Both the position numbers and the translations under genes were made by a program. Below the pieces are notes generated by a model. It searched no databases, was not told the DNA's origin, and saw only the letters and a program-made list of their open reading frames with translations. Below are positions 46,479 to 58,000 of a stretch of 64,000 nucleotides of DNA, piece by piece; position 1 is the stretch's first letter; the number at the start of each line of letters is the position of its first letter. The stretch spans positions 1,441,126-1,505,125 of the forward strand of contig MU001498.1 in assembly GCA_010093485.1 (NCBI GenBank), given 5' to 3'. Source of the DNA: Karstenula rhodostoma CBS 690.94 (taxonomy: Eukaryota > Ascomycota > Dothideomycetes > Pleosporales > Didymosphaeriaceae).

Positions 46479-48470
46479 ATGACTGACACGCCACGATCCG
46501 AGAAGTTCCAGACAAGGTACAGCACTCCGGTGTCTGAGCTCGACGACCACCGCAACCAGCCGGCATCGATGCCCAGGGCCGACGCCTCCCCAGCTCGCTC
46601 TCGCAGGCCAACCTTTGCGAGCATCCAGGCCATTCCCGAGCGCCTCACGCAGCTGCATCTTGTCAACGAAGCCCTCGAGGCGCACAATGTTACCGCGCGC
46701 GACTTCGAAACAGCCGTCATGGACGATGACGAGATGCACTTGTCTCCCGATGGCGCATATGGAAGGCGTGGCTCGCTGGCTCATAGCCCCATGGCCCGTC
46801 GTGATACCTTCAGGCGGCCTCGAGACCCGGCTGTTGAACGTCTGAGGCGCTCCAGGGCATCCTCCACAACCTCGCGATCCACGTCTCCTCCCAATTCTGT
46901 AGACGCCTTCGGCGATCTTCGACCGCGGCGCCGTGCCGGGACTGTTAACAGCCGTCCTCCGTCTGTCGCAGAGATTGAAGCTGAGCTTCAGCGGACCGTC
47001 TCTGGCGGCACACACCGGCGCCCGACCATCAGCGATGAACGCCCTGAAATCCATCGCGCCGATAGTGCTTCCACGCATAGCTCTGCCGAAGAAGATGTTT
47101 GTTTCCCAGTGCAAGAAGATACGGGCAAGACAACCCGGTTCGACTATGAAGAGCTGGAGGAGTTTGTGGTCGAGAACCAAACCAAGACGCCCATCAGCGA
47201 CCTGCGCCGCAAACCAAGCGTGGAGTCTCGCCTTTCCAGCAAGAAGCCTCGGGTCTTCAACGACCTCCGCCCAAAGTCTGGACATTCTACTCCTCCTAAA
47301 GTGGATTCGGACGCCGTGACAATGAAAGAAGGTGTCGACCCTGCGATTCAGGAGAAGCTCGCTGAGGAAGGTCTGGCCCACATGTTCACCTGCGAAAAGA
47401 CAACCAGCCAACCCGAGATGCCTCTCAACCGGTGGACCTTCTTCTCGTCCGAGCTGGACGACACCATCCACGCTGCTGAGCTGGGTGGCCTTCTGATGCC
47501 TGGCGAACGCTTTCGCGACCTCTTCGAGCCACCCGCAGAAGCCGGAGTCTGGTGGCTGGACATGGTGAACCCAACAGAAGAGGAGGTATTTGCGATCTGC
47601 AAAGCTTTTGGGGTGCATCCCCTTACCCGCGAGGATATTGCAATCCAGGAGCCTCGCGAGAAAGTAGAACTCTTCCACCAGTACTACTTTGTCTGTTTCC
47701 GCTCCTTCTTTCAGGCGGACAAGGATTCGGAGGACTACCTCGAGCCCATCAACTTTTATGCTGTGGTTTTCAAAGAGGGCATTCTGTCCTTCACGTTCAC
47801 TGAGAGCCCGCACGCGCTCAACGTTCGCAAGCGCATCAGTCGACTCCGGGATTACATCAACCTCAATGCCGACTGGATCTGCTATGCTCTCATTGACGAC
47901 ATTGTCGATAGCTTTGCGCCCGTGCTCCGGGAAATCGAGCAAGAGACGGACACTATCGAAGACCAGGTCTTCATTGCGCGCATCGAGGACTCTCGTGAGA
48001 TCCTGCGTGCTATCGGTGACTGCCGCAAGAAGGTCATGCAACTGCTGCGTCTCCTCGGCGGCAAAGCAGACGTCATCAAGGGGTTCGCCAAGCGTTGCAA
48101 CGATTCGTACAGCGTAGCGCCTCGCGGAGACGTCGGGCTCTACCTCAGCGATATCCAGGACCACGTGGTCACCATGATGTCGAACTTGGGCCATTTCGAA
48201 AAGATGCTGAGCCGATCGCACTCCAACTACCTCGCGCAGATCTCGGTCGACCAAGTTATTCAGGGGAACGAGTCCAACACAACGCTGGGCAAGGTCACGC
48301 TCATCGCGACTATCCTCGTTCCGCTCAATCTTATCTGCGGTCTGTTCGGCATGAACGTCAAAGTGCCTGGACAAGACGGTAGCCTTGGCTGGTTCTTTGG
48401 CATCCTTGGGACCATCCTCGTGTTCGTTGCTGCGTGTCTGGTTGTTTTCAAGCGCATGAGGTACATTTGA
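46479..48470 (+). CDS. MNR2: Mnr2/Alr-type CorA magnesium transporter, 663 aa
   Basis: Fungal CorA proteins move Mg2+ across the vacuolar (Mnr2) or plasma (Alr1) membrane. The intronless frame has a long Arg/Ser-rich N-terminal cytosolic part. The CorA domain runs from about residue 340 (VWWLDMVNPTEEEVFAICKAF, then GVHPLTREDI and YYFVCFRSFF). Two C-terminal membrane spans surround the signature, GLFGMNVKVPGQ, at about residue 621. The ATG at 46479 is the first in frame; upstream codons are non-ATG. Mnr2 is preferred over Alr1 because of length and the IQAIPERL and ARDFETAV segments typical of vacuolar members, but this is a judgement. Confidence 0.88.
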   Translation: MTDTPRSEKFQTRYSTPVSELDDHRNQPASMPRADASPARSRRPTFASIQAIPERLTQLHLVNEALEAHNVTARDFETAVMDDDEMHLSPDGAYGRRGSLAHSPMARRDTFRRPRDPAVERLRRSRASSTTSRSTSPPNSVDAFGDLRPRRRAGTVNSRPPSVAEIEAELQRTVSGGTHRRPTISDERPEIHRADSASTHSSAEEDVCFPVQEDTGKTTRFDYEELEEFVVENQTKTPISDLRRKPSVESRLSSKKPRVFNDLRPKSGHSTPPKVDSDAVTMKEGVDPAIQEKLAEEGLAHMFTCEKTTSQPEMPLNRWTFFSSELDDTIHAAELGGLLMPGERFRDLFEPPAEAGVWWLDMVNPTEEEVFAICKAFGVHPLTREDIAIQEPREKVELFHQYYFVCFRSFFQADKDSEDYLEPINFYAVVFKEGILSFTFTESPHALNVRKRISRLRDYINLNADWICYALIDDIVDSFAPVLREIEQETDTIEDQVFIARIEDSREILRAIGDCRKKVMQLLRLLGGKADVIKGFAKRCNDSYSVAPRGDVGLYLSDIQDHVVTMMSNLGHFEKMLSRSHSNYLAQISVDQVIQGNESNTTLGKVTLIATILVPLNLICGLFGMNVKVPGQDGSLGWFFGILGTILVFVAACLVVFKRMRYI

Positions 48471-49505
48471 TGAAGGATTCGAAACGTGTTCGTTGGCTTC
48501 TCTTTTATTTGCGAGTCTATGGCTTCGCTGCACTTCCTTGTACATGGTCTCTTATCTTGTTTATTCGTTTTCTTTGTGTCGAAAAGATGTGCTCAGGGCA
48601 AGATGTAATCGCAAGACGCTGGCTATACCTTGCGTTTGGTACTTGGGAAAAGCGGTTCTTCACATGTGTTTACCGCTGCTTTCTTTGCATAGATGTTCTA
48701 GTCGAATAGATGATTGTGACCAAATGAACGTCTTTGTTGGTCCCGTGATCCTGAGGTTGAGCATCTCACGGAATTATCGAGTCGGATAGTTTCACCCAGT
48801 CATCACTTTTCGCCTTTGCTTTCAGATGAAAGTATCGTGAGCGGAAAGCACAATGTATGTTCATCACTTCCGAGGCAATTACTGTATTCTCCACACATGG
48901 CAAGCGGTGCAATGAGTGCACAATAATCGGCACACCTGACCAAGGCGCGCCGGAAACCGCGCATTCGGTCGTCACGCTATCGTCGGAATGACCGTGGTTT
49001 CCTGGTTCCGAAAGCGGGAGGCGAAGCCGAATGATGACGTGCTTCCACCAACCAGCGAGCGAAGGTGAATTCTCGGGCTGCAGCAGGAAAATGTGAGAGA
49101 CAAAGGGCAGGTCTAGCGCTGTAGGCGCCAGTAAAAATTGGAGGATAGACAGCAGGGTGCCAGCAGGCTCGGACGGGCGCGGCGGCCAGGCGTCAGGCGG
49201 CGGCTATCTGTGGAGGCGCCGGACCCTGGTCGAGAACACGCGGGATTCATCTTCGTGCTTCACATTCACTTGACCTCTCTTCCCTTGACTCTCGCCTCCG
49301 ATCGCCCCTTCCGCAGGACCCTCTCCCTTGTACAAAATCACCACCTGCCTTGGTTCCTGTACATCGCCCACCCCAACGACCCACGCCCCACGCCACCGCC
49401 GTACGACCGCAACCTCACTTCCGAAACCGACGTGACCAACGCGAAGTCCAGCATACAGTCGCTTGGTGCTCTATTTTCCCTCACACGCGCTCGACGGCCG
49501 TCGAC
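48471..49505. other. 1.0 kb region between MNR2 and CDC34
   Basis: It holds the MNR2 3' UTR and the CDC34 promoter. The 250 bp before 49506 are C-rich. No gene or RNA was recognised. Confidence 0.55.
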
Positions 49506-50311
49506 ATGGCGCAATCCGCAGAGCGCATGCTCATGAACGAGTTCAAGGCGTTGAGCAAGGAGACGTGGACCAACATCGAGGTACGTGAGACACGTCTCAG
49601 ACGGATGCCGCGCACCGAGAGACATGGCTGACTAGTGCGTAGTTGCTCAACGACAACGTGTTTGAGTGGAGCGTCGCGCTCATTGTGCTGAATCCCGATT
49701 CGCTCTACTACGGCGGCTACTTCAAGGCGAAGCTCACCTTCCCCAAGACATATCCCTTCCAGCCGCCAGGTACGTCACGCCAATCTCCCCTTCACAGGAA
49801 TGTAGACATAGCTAACAGCATCCCAGACTTCCAGTTCATCCGCCCCCTCTACCACCCCAACATCTACCCCAACGGCAAGCTCTGCATCTCCATCCTGCAC
49901 CCACCCGGCGACGATGAGACCTCGGGCGAGACCGCCGCCGAGCGCTGGTCCCCCGTGCAGCGCGTCGAATCCGTCCTCATCTCCGTACTCTCGCTCCTCG
50001 ACGACCCGGAAGTATCGTCCCCTGCTAACGTCGACGCCGGCGTCATGCTGCGCAACGCACCTGAGCAGTACACTGCGCGCGTGAAGAAGGATCTGGACAT
50101 CAGCAAGGGCGATATTCCCAAGGGGTTTAGCATGCCGACGCACGAGAGCGCGTTCAAGAAGAAGGAGGACGAAGGGGACTTTGATATGAGCTGGGAGGAT
50201 AGCGATGTCGAGAGCTTTGGGGGGAGCGAGAGCGATTTGGATGAGGATGAGGAGATGGATAGTGATTTCGAGGGGGACGCGGATGAGGATGAGGACGAGG
50301 ATGAGAAGTAA
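49506..50311 (+). CDS. CDC34: Cdc34/Ubc3, SCF ubiquitin-conjugating enzyme, 228 aa
   Basis: Cdc34 is the E2 of SCF ligases and builds Lys48 chains on cell-cycle regulators. Exons are 49506-49580, 49643-49769 and 49827-50311. The UBC fold has the HPN motif YHPNIYPNGKLCISIL with catalytic Cys87. The acidic-loop insertion that marks Cdc34/UBE2R/UBE2G enzymes is present (PPGDDETSGETAAERWSPVQ), followed by PANVDAGVMLRNAPEQY and the Cdc34 landmark DIPKGFSMPT. The C-terminal tail is highly acidic (ESDLDEDEEMDSDFEGDADE and further), which in Cdc34 binds the cullin basic canyon. Its RING partner HRT1 lies 6 kb to the left. Confidence 0.95.
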
Positions 50312-51781
50312 GCCAGAGAGCTGGGACGAGCGGCGACGAGTTTCCGACACGGTCACGAACTTACAACCAGCGGCCGCGGTGCACGACCACGCTGGATGGC
50401 CATCCCTTTACCCCAGGTCGGTTGCAGCCTTGAGCGCGGCCTCCGGAGCTTCAACACCCTCCCAATCACCCCTCATCCACACACCCCCGTCCATCCCCAC
50501 CCCCCTTCACCAGCGGGAACATCCCCTTTCCTTTCGGTTTCCTTCACACTGCGCTATATGCATGCATGGGCGGCGTTTTTTGGCGTGGCATTCTATTCTT
50601 TTCTGCATGAGTCCAAAAGCGGCCATTTGGATTTCGGGAGGAGGCGGGATTATGGCGTATCTGTAGATATCTGGGTGCATGGTGGCGGGATGCGAATGGT
50701 AAATGGAATGGAATGCAATCGAGTGGAGTGAAAGTATGCGTTTGCTTGATCAATCGTGGGGATTCGGATACGGATGTGATGCAAGGCTGACTGGGCATGA
50801 GGCAGAGGAAAGGTGTGTGAGGGTTGGAATGGTGTGCGTGGTGGAAAGGCCATCTGGTATCATTGGTATCCTGCCCAATAACACCATTCGAGCAACTTGA
50901 GCAGGGCATGTCGTGGCATGGGGATGTTCTGTCGTGCTGAATGCTAGGCTAAGGGAGATTCTATGTCTGCTGTGCTGCATAGGAGCATGCTAAAACCTAC
51001 ACTACATACTCCTTCCTCGGCCTTCCACCGACAGTAGAAAGACGAATCAAAAAGAATAGGCAACGTCGTGAAGACTGGACATAACTCCAAAGGCATCGGC
51101 GGAAGACATCTATCTGCCTGAGAAGCTTCTTGCTAGGACACCGACACTGCCGGAAAATAAAACAAACTAATTATCTATATAGAAAGTAACAGGTGGCCTG
51201 ACTGTCTGACATGAACCACCACGCGATAATGTATCAATCTACCAGGATTCGGCTACATGTTGTCTCAACTTTGGGCGCACTGTGTACACAGCACTGTGCA
51301 ACCATTGCCTCTAATGAAGTGACCATCAGAGTTGGCTTCTGAAACAGAAAAGATATCCAAGTCCATAACTTCATTAGAAAAGCGTTACGACTCAAAAATT
51401 CTTCAACGATTTTTGTCTCTTTGGCAGGAGGGTTCTGCTACTTTCCATAGGTCTCTCCATGAACACTGTTCTGGTCTCACGACTAGGAGCTCTGTTTATC
51501 ACACCCGTCTCACTCAAATACATCTCGATGACATTGCTGGTCCGCTAGTTGATCACAGAGGCTATGGATGCAAACGACCCATGGATTGTTCACTTTGTAT
51601 ATTGTTATATGACACTCAAAAAGTGCACTTGCGTCTCTAAACACCTACCTAAAGTTTAAAAAGCCTTGACTGAAACGCAGAGATGGAAGATCGCATATTA
51701 CCTTATGCCTGAGCTTTTCTTCGCCTATAAAACATCTTATCTACTACTTTAGAAGGAAAACGTCACACCCTTCAACGCGGC
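50312..51781. other. 1.5 kb gene-free region
   Basis: It contains the CDC34 3' UTR, a G/A-rich stretch with TGGAA-like repeats near 50695-50730, and AT-rich sequence from 51000 on. A 102-codon frame at 51332-51640 has no recognisable character. Confidence 0.5.
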
Positions 51782-54223
51782 TCAGGGCCAAATAGCCAAC
51801 TGGCTGGCATCGCACCACGGTGACCAAGCACGTGCATATCCGAGAGTCTCCTCGGCCTTATAGTCTTCTTTATCTGGCTCAGCGACATATCGGTAGCTGA
51901 CGTACTCTTCCTCCCTCGCCAGCTGTCCCTCGCTGATCTTGGGATACGCAAAACTTACGCTCTTGAGCAGAGGCCATCCCGCCACTTTTTCCAAAGGGAT
52001 TCTCTCGTTGGATCGGCTAGCTTAGCCTCCTGTGCCGCCCCAGCGTCCACATTGTTGAAGAGCCGGCAGCTAAAGTCCTCCACGTCGCCACACTGCTTTT
52101 GGATGTCCGTCAGACAATCGAGAGTCGGGTACCTGGCTTTTCAAGAAATAAATCTTTCGGAGTTTCCCACCGCCGATAGTCGTCCAGCTGTATGGCCGGA
52201 CTGTGCGCCAGGCGGTGCAACGTGAGCTCGGAGAGCACGGGGGCGTGGCCTAAGAACCGTTCTAATATATTCAAAACAATGTACGTGTGGTGGCCTGGGT
52301 CCGAGTCCTAATGCAAACCAAACACGTTGGCGCTGAAGGGTAGGGTAGTCTGGCTTCTCGAAATCCATATATACTCACCCCGTGCCCGGAGAACATCTCG
52401 TACATATCGAAGCTCTGCAGGTTTGGCACACGTCCACGCAGATAGAGCTGAAACTCAGCGATCCATATAGAGTCCTTGATATGCAAGCGCTGAAGCATCC
52501 CGAGACCAATGCAATCGTCGAAGCTGTAGTTTGGGCAAAATGGGTAACGCATGTTCGATTTGTTTAAGCGTAGTGAGATGTTCCAAGTTTTCTCGTTGAT
52601 CTGGTTGTCGCGGAGAAATGTCTCCCATGACTGGAAGTAACTCTCGGAGATGGAAAAATCATAGGTGCTGGTGTCGCTCTTCGCGTAAAGCAGCAGAGCG
52701 ACCCACTCGGACGGCGTCTGTGGAGTGAACTTAACTGTGAATTCTTCTCCATCAGTGTGGATTGTTATCTGGCCCTTGAAAGCCATGGTCGCATTCGATG
52801 GAACTGTGACTGGTGGTAGATGGGTGGCTTTTACATTGGGCGTGCTGCAGACGAGCTCCAATAGTACGTCGAAATCGTCCGGTGGTAGTCCACATGGCGA
52901 GAGCCTCCGACAATAGCAGTCCTCTTGGCTATGAATGCGGCAAAACTCTGATGGGAATGATAAGGTGAGGTTGCGCGAGGGACTGATTGACGTAATCCAT
53001 TGCTGAAAGTCGAGCGGCGACTTCAGTTTGCGCGAGGCTTCGCTCACAATGATCGTCAAGTGGCTTGCGAATTCGTTTTTGTTTATGTTCTCGCTGAGAC
53101 AAAAGGCACGTTCGACATCCATCGGCTGATCCAGGTCGATCATCACTTGGCGACAAAGATGCTGCCGAGCTACCGGGCGAAGAGCCTTGCAGACTTGGGA
53201 CACACGAACAAGGACACGCCGTCCTTGCTCATCCTTGCAATCGAACTACTCAACCACGTCAGCGATTTCCATAATATCGGGGAAAGCAGAAAGTGTCCGT
53301 AACTCGCCTACGTAGCAGTTGAAGAGAATATCACTTACATGTCCAAGGATCTGGTTCAGTATTTCATTAGGCAAGCTTGAAAGCCTGGCCACGGGTTGGC
53401 GCTCGAGGCAAGAGCCGGGGATCGCCAGCGCATACTTCGCTCCCTTCGAGAGATTCCATGCGAAGATGAAAGGCGGCAGCTGGGGCGTGCCTTTAACCAT
53501 GTCATGGAGAATGCAACACAGCTGGGCGAGGCTGATGTTGGAAAAAGCATCGAACCCTTGGTCCTTGAGCCATTAAGGATCATGATAGAAGCGACTATAC
53601 TCTTCTTGGGTGAGGCGGCGGAAGGGCGGAAAGTACCACGGAAACCCTCCGAATTCAGTGTAAGCCTCGAACCGCTTGTTGATATCGAAAATCTCGGAGA
53701 TATTGACGGACGAATCATCTTGAACCTAATCATTGTAGTCTTTGCAGATCTGCACGTACTGCTCTGGGTTGTACCAACAGAAAGGCGCGGAGTTGAAAGG
53801 ATCCTGTCCGTTCGGGAGGTGATTATGAAATAGTGGTAAGTAGTCCTCGCGGATCGGTCCATTACACAGGCCCAGGCCGCTAGTGTTTTGGGAAGAATTT
53901 CCATAGCCGTTTGGACAAATCGACCGCCAGATGCTCTTATAACTCGACCCCCAAGCGTTTGGTGAGCCGTTGAGCATAAATCCATGAGGCGCTGCTGCCC
54001 GGAAGAGTTGCGCGGTGTCAAAGTTGCCGGTTAAGCGTGAGACATGGCTGTCTTCAGCCGCTTGAGCTGAGCATTCGCCGTACTCTCTTCGCTCGACATT
54101 CATTTGCGAAGGTTTCTGGCGCTTCTTCGACTCCGAGTCATCGCTCCATGGTGCTCGGCTCGACCGGCATTTATCGTCCGCAGGTTGCCCGCCATTAGCG
54201 CGGGTGCGCTTGAGCTTTGCCAT
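51782..54223 (-). pseudogene. Broken F-box family gene
   Basis: One minus-strand frame starts at ATG 54223 (MAKLKRTRANGG) and runs to 53339 interrupted only by TAG (53728-53726) and TAA (53575-53573). Coding character continues across both: DYND-stop-VQDDSSVNISEIFDINKRFE, and SRFYHDP-stop-WLKDQGFDAFSNISL. The F-box follows (LSSLPNEILNQILGH, spliced at 53338-53246 to FDCKDEQGRRVLVRVSQVCK). Exon 2 (53245-52379) is spliced at 52378-52308 to SDPGHHTYIVLNILERFLGH. After LFLEKP the frame must shift to reach LDCLTDIQKQCGDVEDFSCR, and shift again to reach WPLLKSVSFAYPKISEGQLA, stopping at 51782. Two nonsense codons and two frame breaks suggest decay. Alternatively the part from ATG 53500 could be a separate, shorter F-box gene. 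Confidence 0.55.
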
Positions 54224-55058
54224 GCTGAGCGCACCTCGGCCGAGTACGGGTGATTGCCCAAGGAAGAGCCGCGCAGATCCACAATAATCAGTAAAGTCCC
54301 AAAAGCGTGCGGAGAACAAAGGGCGTACCTCGACGGAGAGCGCCGGAAGTCGACTGGAATTGGCGACAACAGTACGCTGTTCAGTCGAGAAGGCGCGCGC
54401 GGGTCGACAAGCGTACCTATTTAAGTCTCCACGGTGGAATCGGGTGTGCCAAGAAAGGGGAGTCACGTGGGCATGGTGAATACTAAACCAACCAAACCGC
54501 ACCGCACCGCGATCCAATGCGCTAGCGCGACTTCCCTTCCGGGCTCGTTAAGCTTGCTGGTGCGATTGAGGAAGACGATCTACAAAGTCGCGAATCATAA
54601 TGGTGACTGACAGAGCGCGCATCTGGCGTTCCACCCTACCCCATCTAAAAAACACCTTCTTCCTTATGTCTCTTCTGTTCTGCTTCCCACCTTCACACTT
54701 TCACAGCTTACTGCACACATCACTAAAAAAAGTCCATCCGATAAAAAACTTCTGTATTCACACCTCCATTGTATGGTATCCTATACCACGCCACGCCACG
54801 CCATGCTATACATGCTATGCTACGCTACGCTCCTAATCTCACACCCCACCCCCTCTTCAAAAATCTTATGCACACCTCCTCTTCCCAGCATACATACACC
54901 TCCATCTCACTCACTCACACATCTCAAAAAACCCCAAACGCCCAACACACAAAAAGAGAAAGAAAAAGCCCCCCACGCAAGGGAGCAGTAAATGCAGCAC
55001 AAACAGCCCCGGCAATGTAAAATAAAGTAAACACCATGAAAAAAAACCGTCGCACCTC
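54224..55058. other. Upstream region of the broken F-box gene and ABCC 3' region
   Basis: About 835 bp. A decayed pentamer-like repeat (CACGC, then ATGCT/TACGC units) lies at 54787-54833. From 54830 to about 54960 the plus strand has almost no G, so the ABCC 3' UTR is G/T-rich and C-poor. Confidence 0.5.
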
Positions 55059-58000
55059 CTACTCCCCAACTTCGTTCCTCTTCGCCCACGCCTTCTCCGC
55101 CTCCCTCGTCAGGATTTCCAACTCCCCAGACGTCTCGCACATGCTCCTGAAACTGCCCTCGGCGCGTATGAGATCATGTGGGTCGCCAAACTGATTCACG
55201 CTCCCTTTATCCAAGACCAGCACTTTGTCGTAGTCGATGATGGTCTGCAGACGATGCGCAATCGTGATGGTCGTGTTGCGGATCTCGCGGATCGTCTCCT
55301 GGATCTTGGTGTCCGTCGCGTAGTCGATACTCGCCGTCGCCTCGTCCATGAGCAGCACCTTTGGCGCCTTGAGTAGCGCGCGCGCGAGACACAGGAGCTG
55401 GCGTTGCCCTTGCGAGAGGTTCGATCCGGATTCTGTGACGGGCGAGTTGAGGTTGCGGAAGGGATTCTTGTTGTCTGCGTTGAGCGCGAGGGCGGCGCCG
55501 GCCGGGTTGTTGGTTGCGGCGCCCGAGGGCATCATGATGACGGTGTCATCGGGGGCTTCGCCGTGCTCCCATTCGCGGTTGGCGAGGATGGAGGACGGGT
55601 TCACCGTCGAGGCTGAGTAGCTGGCGTTGACGTCTGCGACGACGGCGCCCGTCGTGGGGTTGGGGATTTCGATAGCTTTGGGCGTGCTGGCACCTTCGGG
55701 TGTGGCGGCGCCAGATGTTGTGGCGGACGAGGTGGAGATGAGGTGCACTTCGCGGAGGGCCTGGAAGATTTCCTCGTCGGTGAAAGAGCCAAAGGGGTCG
55801 AGGTTGCTGCGGATCGTGCCGCTGAACAGGGTGGGGTCTTGCGGGACCATGACGATGTTCTTGCGGAGGTCCTGGAGTCCGATCAAGCCGACATCGATGT
55901 CGTCGACGATGATCTTGCCCTCCTCGGCTTCCAAGGCTCGGAAGAGGGCGAGAGCTAAAGAGCTCTTGCCAGCACCGGTGCGGCCCACTACACCGACTTT
56001 CTCGCCCGGCTTGACTTTGAAACTAACGTCTCGAAGGACAAGATCGAAATCTGGCCGGTATCGTGTGCTGTAGTTGATGAACTCGACCGCACCTTGGCTG
56101 GGCCAGCTAGTCGATGGGCTGTTCTCCGGTATTACGGCGGGTGCTTCCTGGTCTACGTCCAGATACTCCTTGACACGCTCCACCGAGTTCATGTTCTGCT
56201 CGTTGGCAGAGTAAAGGCGCACAAACCACAGGACGTTCTCAGTGAACGTCACAGCATATGTCAATGCCAATCCGGCCGCGCCCGCATCGATACGGCCGAC
56301 GTTCCGGACCACGAACACTCCTGCAAAGAAAGAAACCAGCGCACCGACAACGTCGACTCGGAAAGCGAGCCATCTGTTAGCGGCCCACAGGTAGATGAAC
56401 GGTCGGTGCTGGGTGTTGATCTTGGTGAGGTTCTCGCGGATAAATCGTCGTTCGTCGCCATAGGCTCGAATGGTAGTCATACCAGACAGCGTCTCGCCGA
56501 ACTGCTGATACAACGGGCTTCGGTGAACGGACTCCAGTCGTTTAAGGTCTCGCGATGAGTTCAAGTAGAACATGCCGATCAAAGCGTATAGTACGGTGAT
56601 GAAGAAACCAGCGATGAGGAAGCCCGGGGTGATGACTGAGATCAGGATGACGATGGTAATGATCGACGCAAGACAGTGTACCACACCGATCGCCACAGGA
56701 GCCACCTAGTTCAATCAGCAAAGAGATCTTCGTATCGATAGATTAGTACGTACCTCTTGATCTACGGACTCGATATCCTTGGAGAATCGGTTCATCAGCT
56801 GACCTAGCGGAGTTTGGTCGAAGAAGCGGAACTTCGCATGTGTAATCTTCTGGATCAGCCTCTCGTGAATTCGCCTCGAAGCTGCCAATGAACCCGCAAA
56901 CAGAAAACCCTCTCTCACGAACGTGACGAACATGAAAACCACGCCGAGAACAGCATACACGGCTAGGTAATACGTGGAGTCAACCTCGGTATCGTGCTTC
57001 GCGATATTGGTCTGCATCAGACTGTACGAGTACTGGTGCGATATCGGTTGGTTCTGGTTGAAAAATGGCATGTTCCAGCTGCATGTACCGCTGGTTAGAC
57101 AGGTGCCGACTCCGTTGAAAGTGGGTGCATGCGTGACCGGTGTCTTGTGGTGAGCGCCCATAACCTGCATGTTCTTATCAGCGTACGCATTGGCCCAGGA
57201 TCGGATCCAGATATTCGTCGAGACGGAGGACACCTGCTGAGCCGCGAAAGAGAAAGCAGCGCCAACCCAGTAGTACCATGGGCCCATAGCCTTTAGATAC
57301 ATAATGATGATGCCCAACTTGACACCACCTTCAGCCTTGGCCTCTTCTTGCGTGTTGCTGGCCGGGTTTTTTTTAGGATCTGCTAGGCCGTTCGCGCTTC
57401 CATTCGCCGTGCCGTGGGCATGGTGGCCTTCCTCAGCGTCATCACCTGGTACATTGGCTTTTGAGGGTACCCTCGACGCACCACGAGACACGGGCCTAGA
57501 TTTTGAAAAGTCTTCGCTGAGCTTGCCGGAATCGATGATCTCGTTGGCTGTGCCTTGAGCCGCTATCCTGCCATTCTCCAGTGCGACAGCAAAGCCCGCC
57601 TCTGGTAGACACAAGCTGACATTGTGGGTGACTAGAATACATGTACGGTTGTACATGAGCGGACCCATCAATGCTTTGTCGAAAATCCATTTTGCGGTGT
57701 GGGAGTCTACGGCACTGAGCACGTCGTCGAGCAGGACGTGCCGTGCTCTGCTGTAAAGAGCACGAGCGAGTGATATACGCTGTTTCTGACCCCCGGACAG
57801 CGTGACACCCTTATCTCCAACAAGTGTCTCATCGCCAGCGTCCAGAATCTCGAGATCATGCTGAAGGGAGCATGCGACGATGACATCCTTGTAGCGCTTC
57901 GCATCAAAATGGCTTGCAAAGACAATGTTGTCCTTGACTGATCCGTTGACAAGCCATGCCTGCTGCGCGCAGTACGCAATGCTTTCCGTTAGTCCGGTCT

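Noticed and set aside
46398..48545. 715-codon open frame antisense to MNR2
   Set aside because: It mirrors the MNR2 coding frame, has no recognisable domain, and arises from the GC-rich codon pattern of the sense gene.
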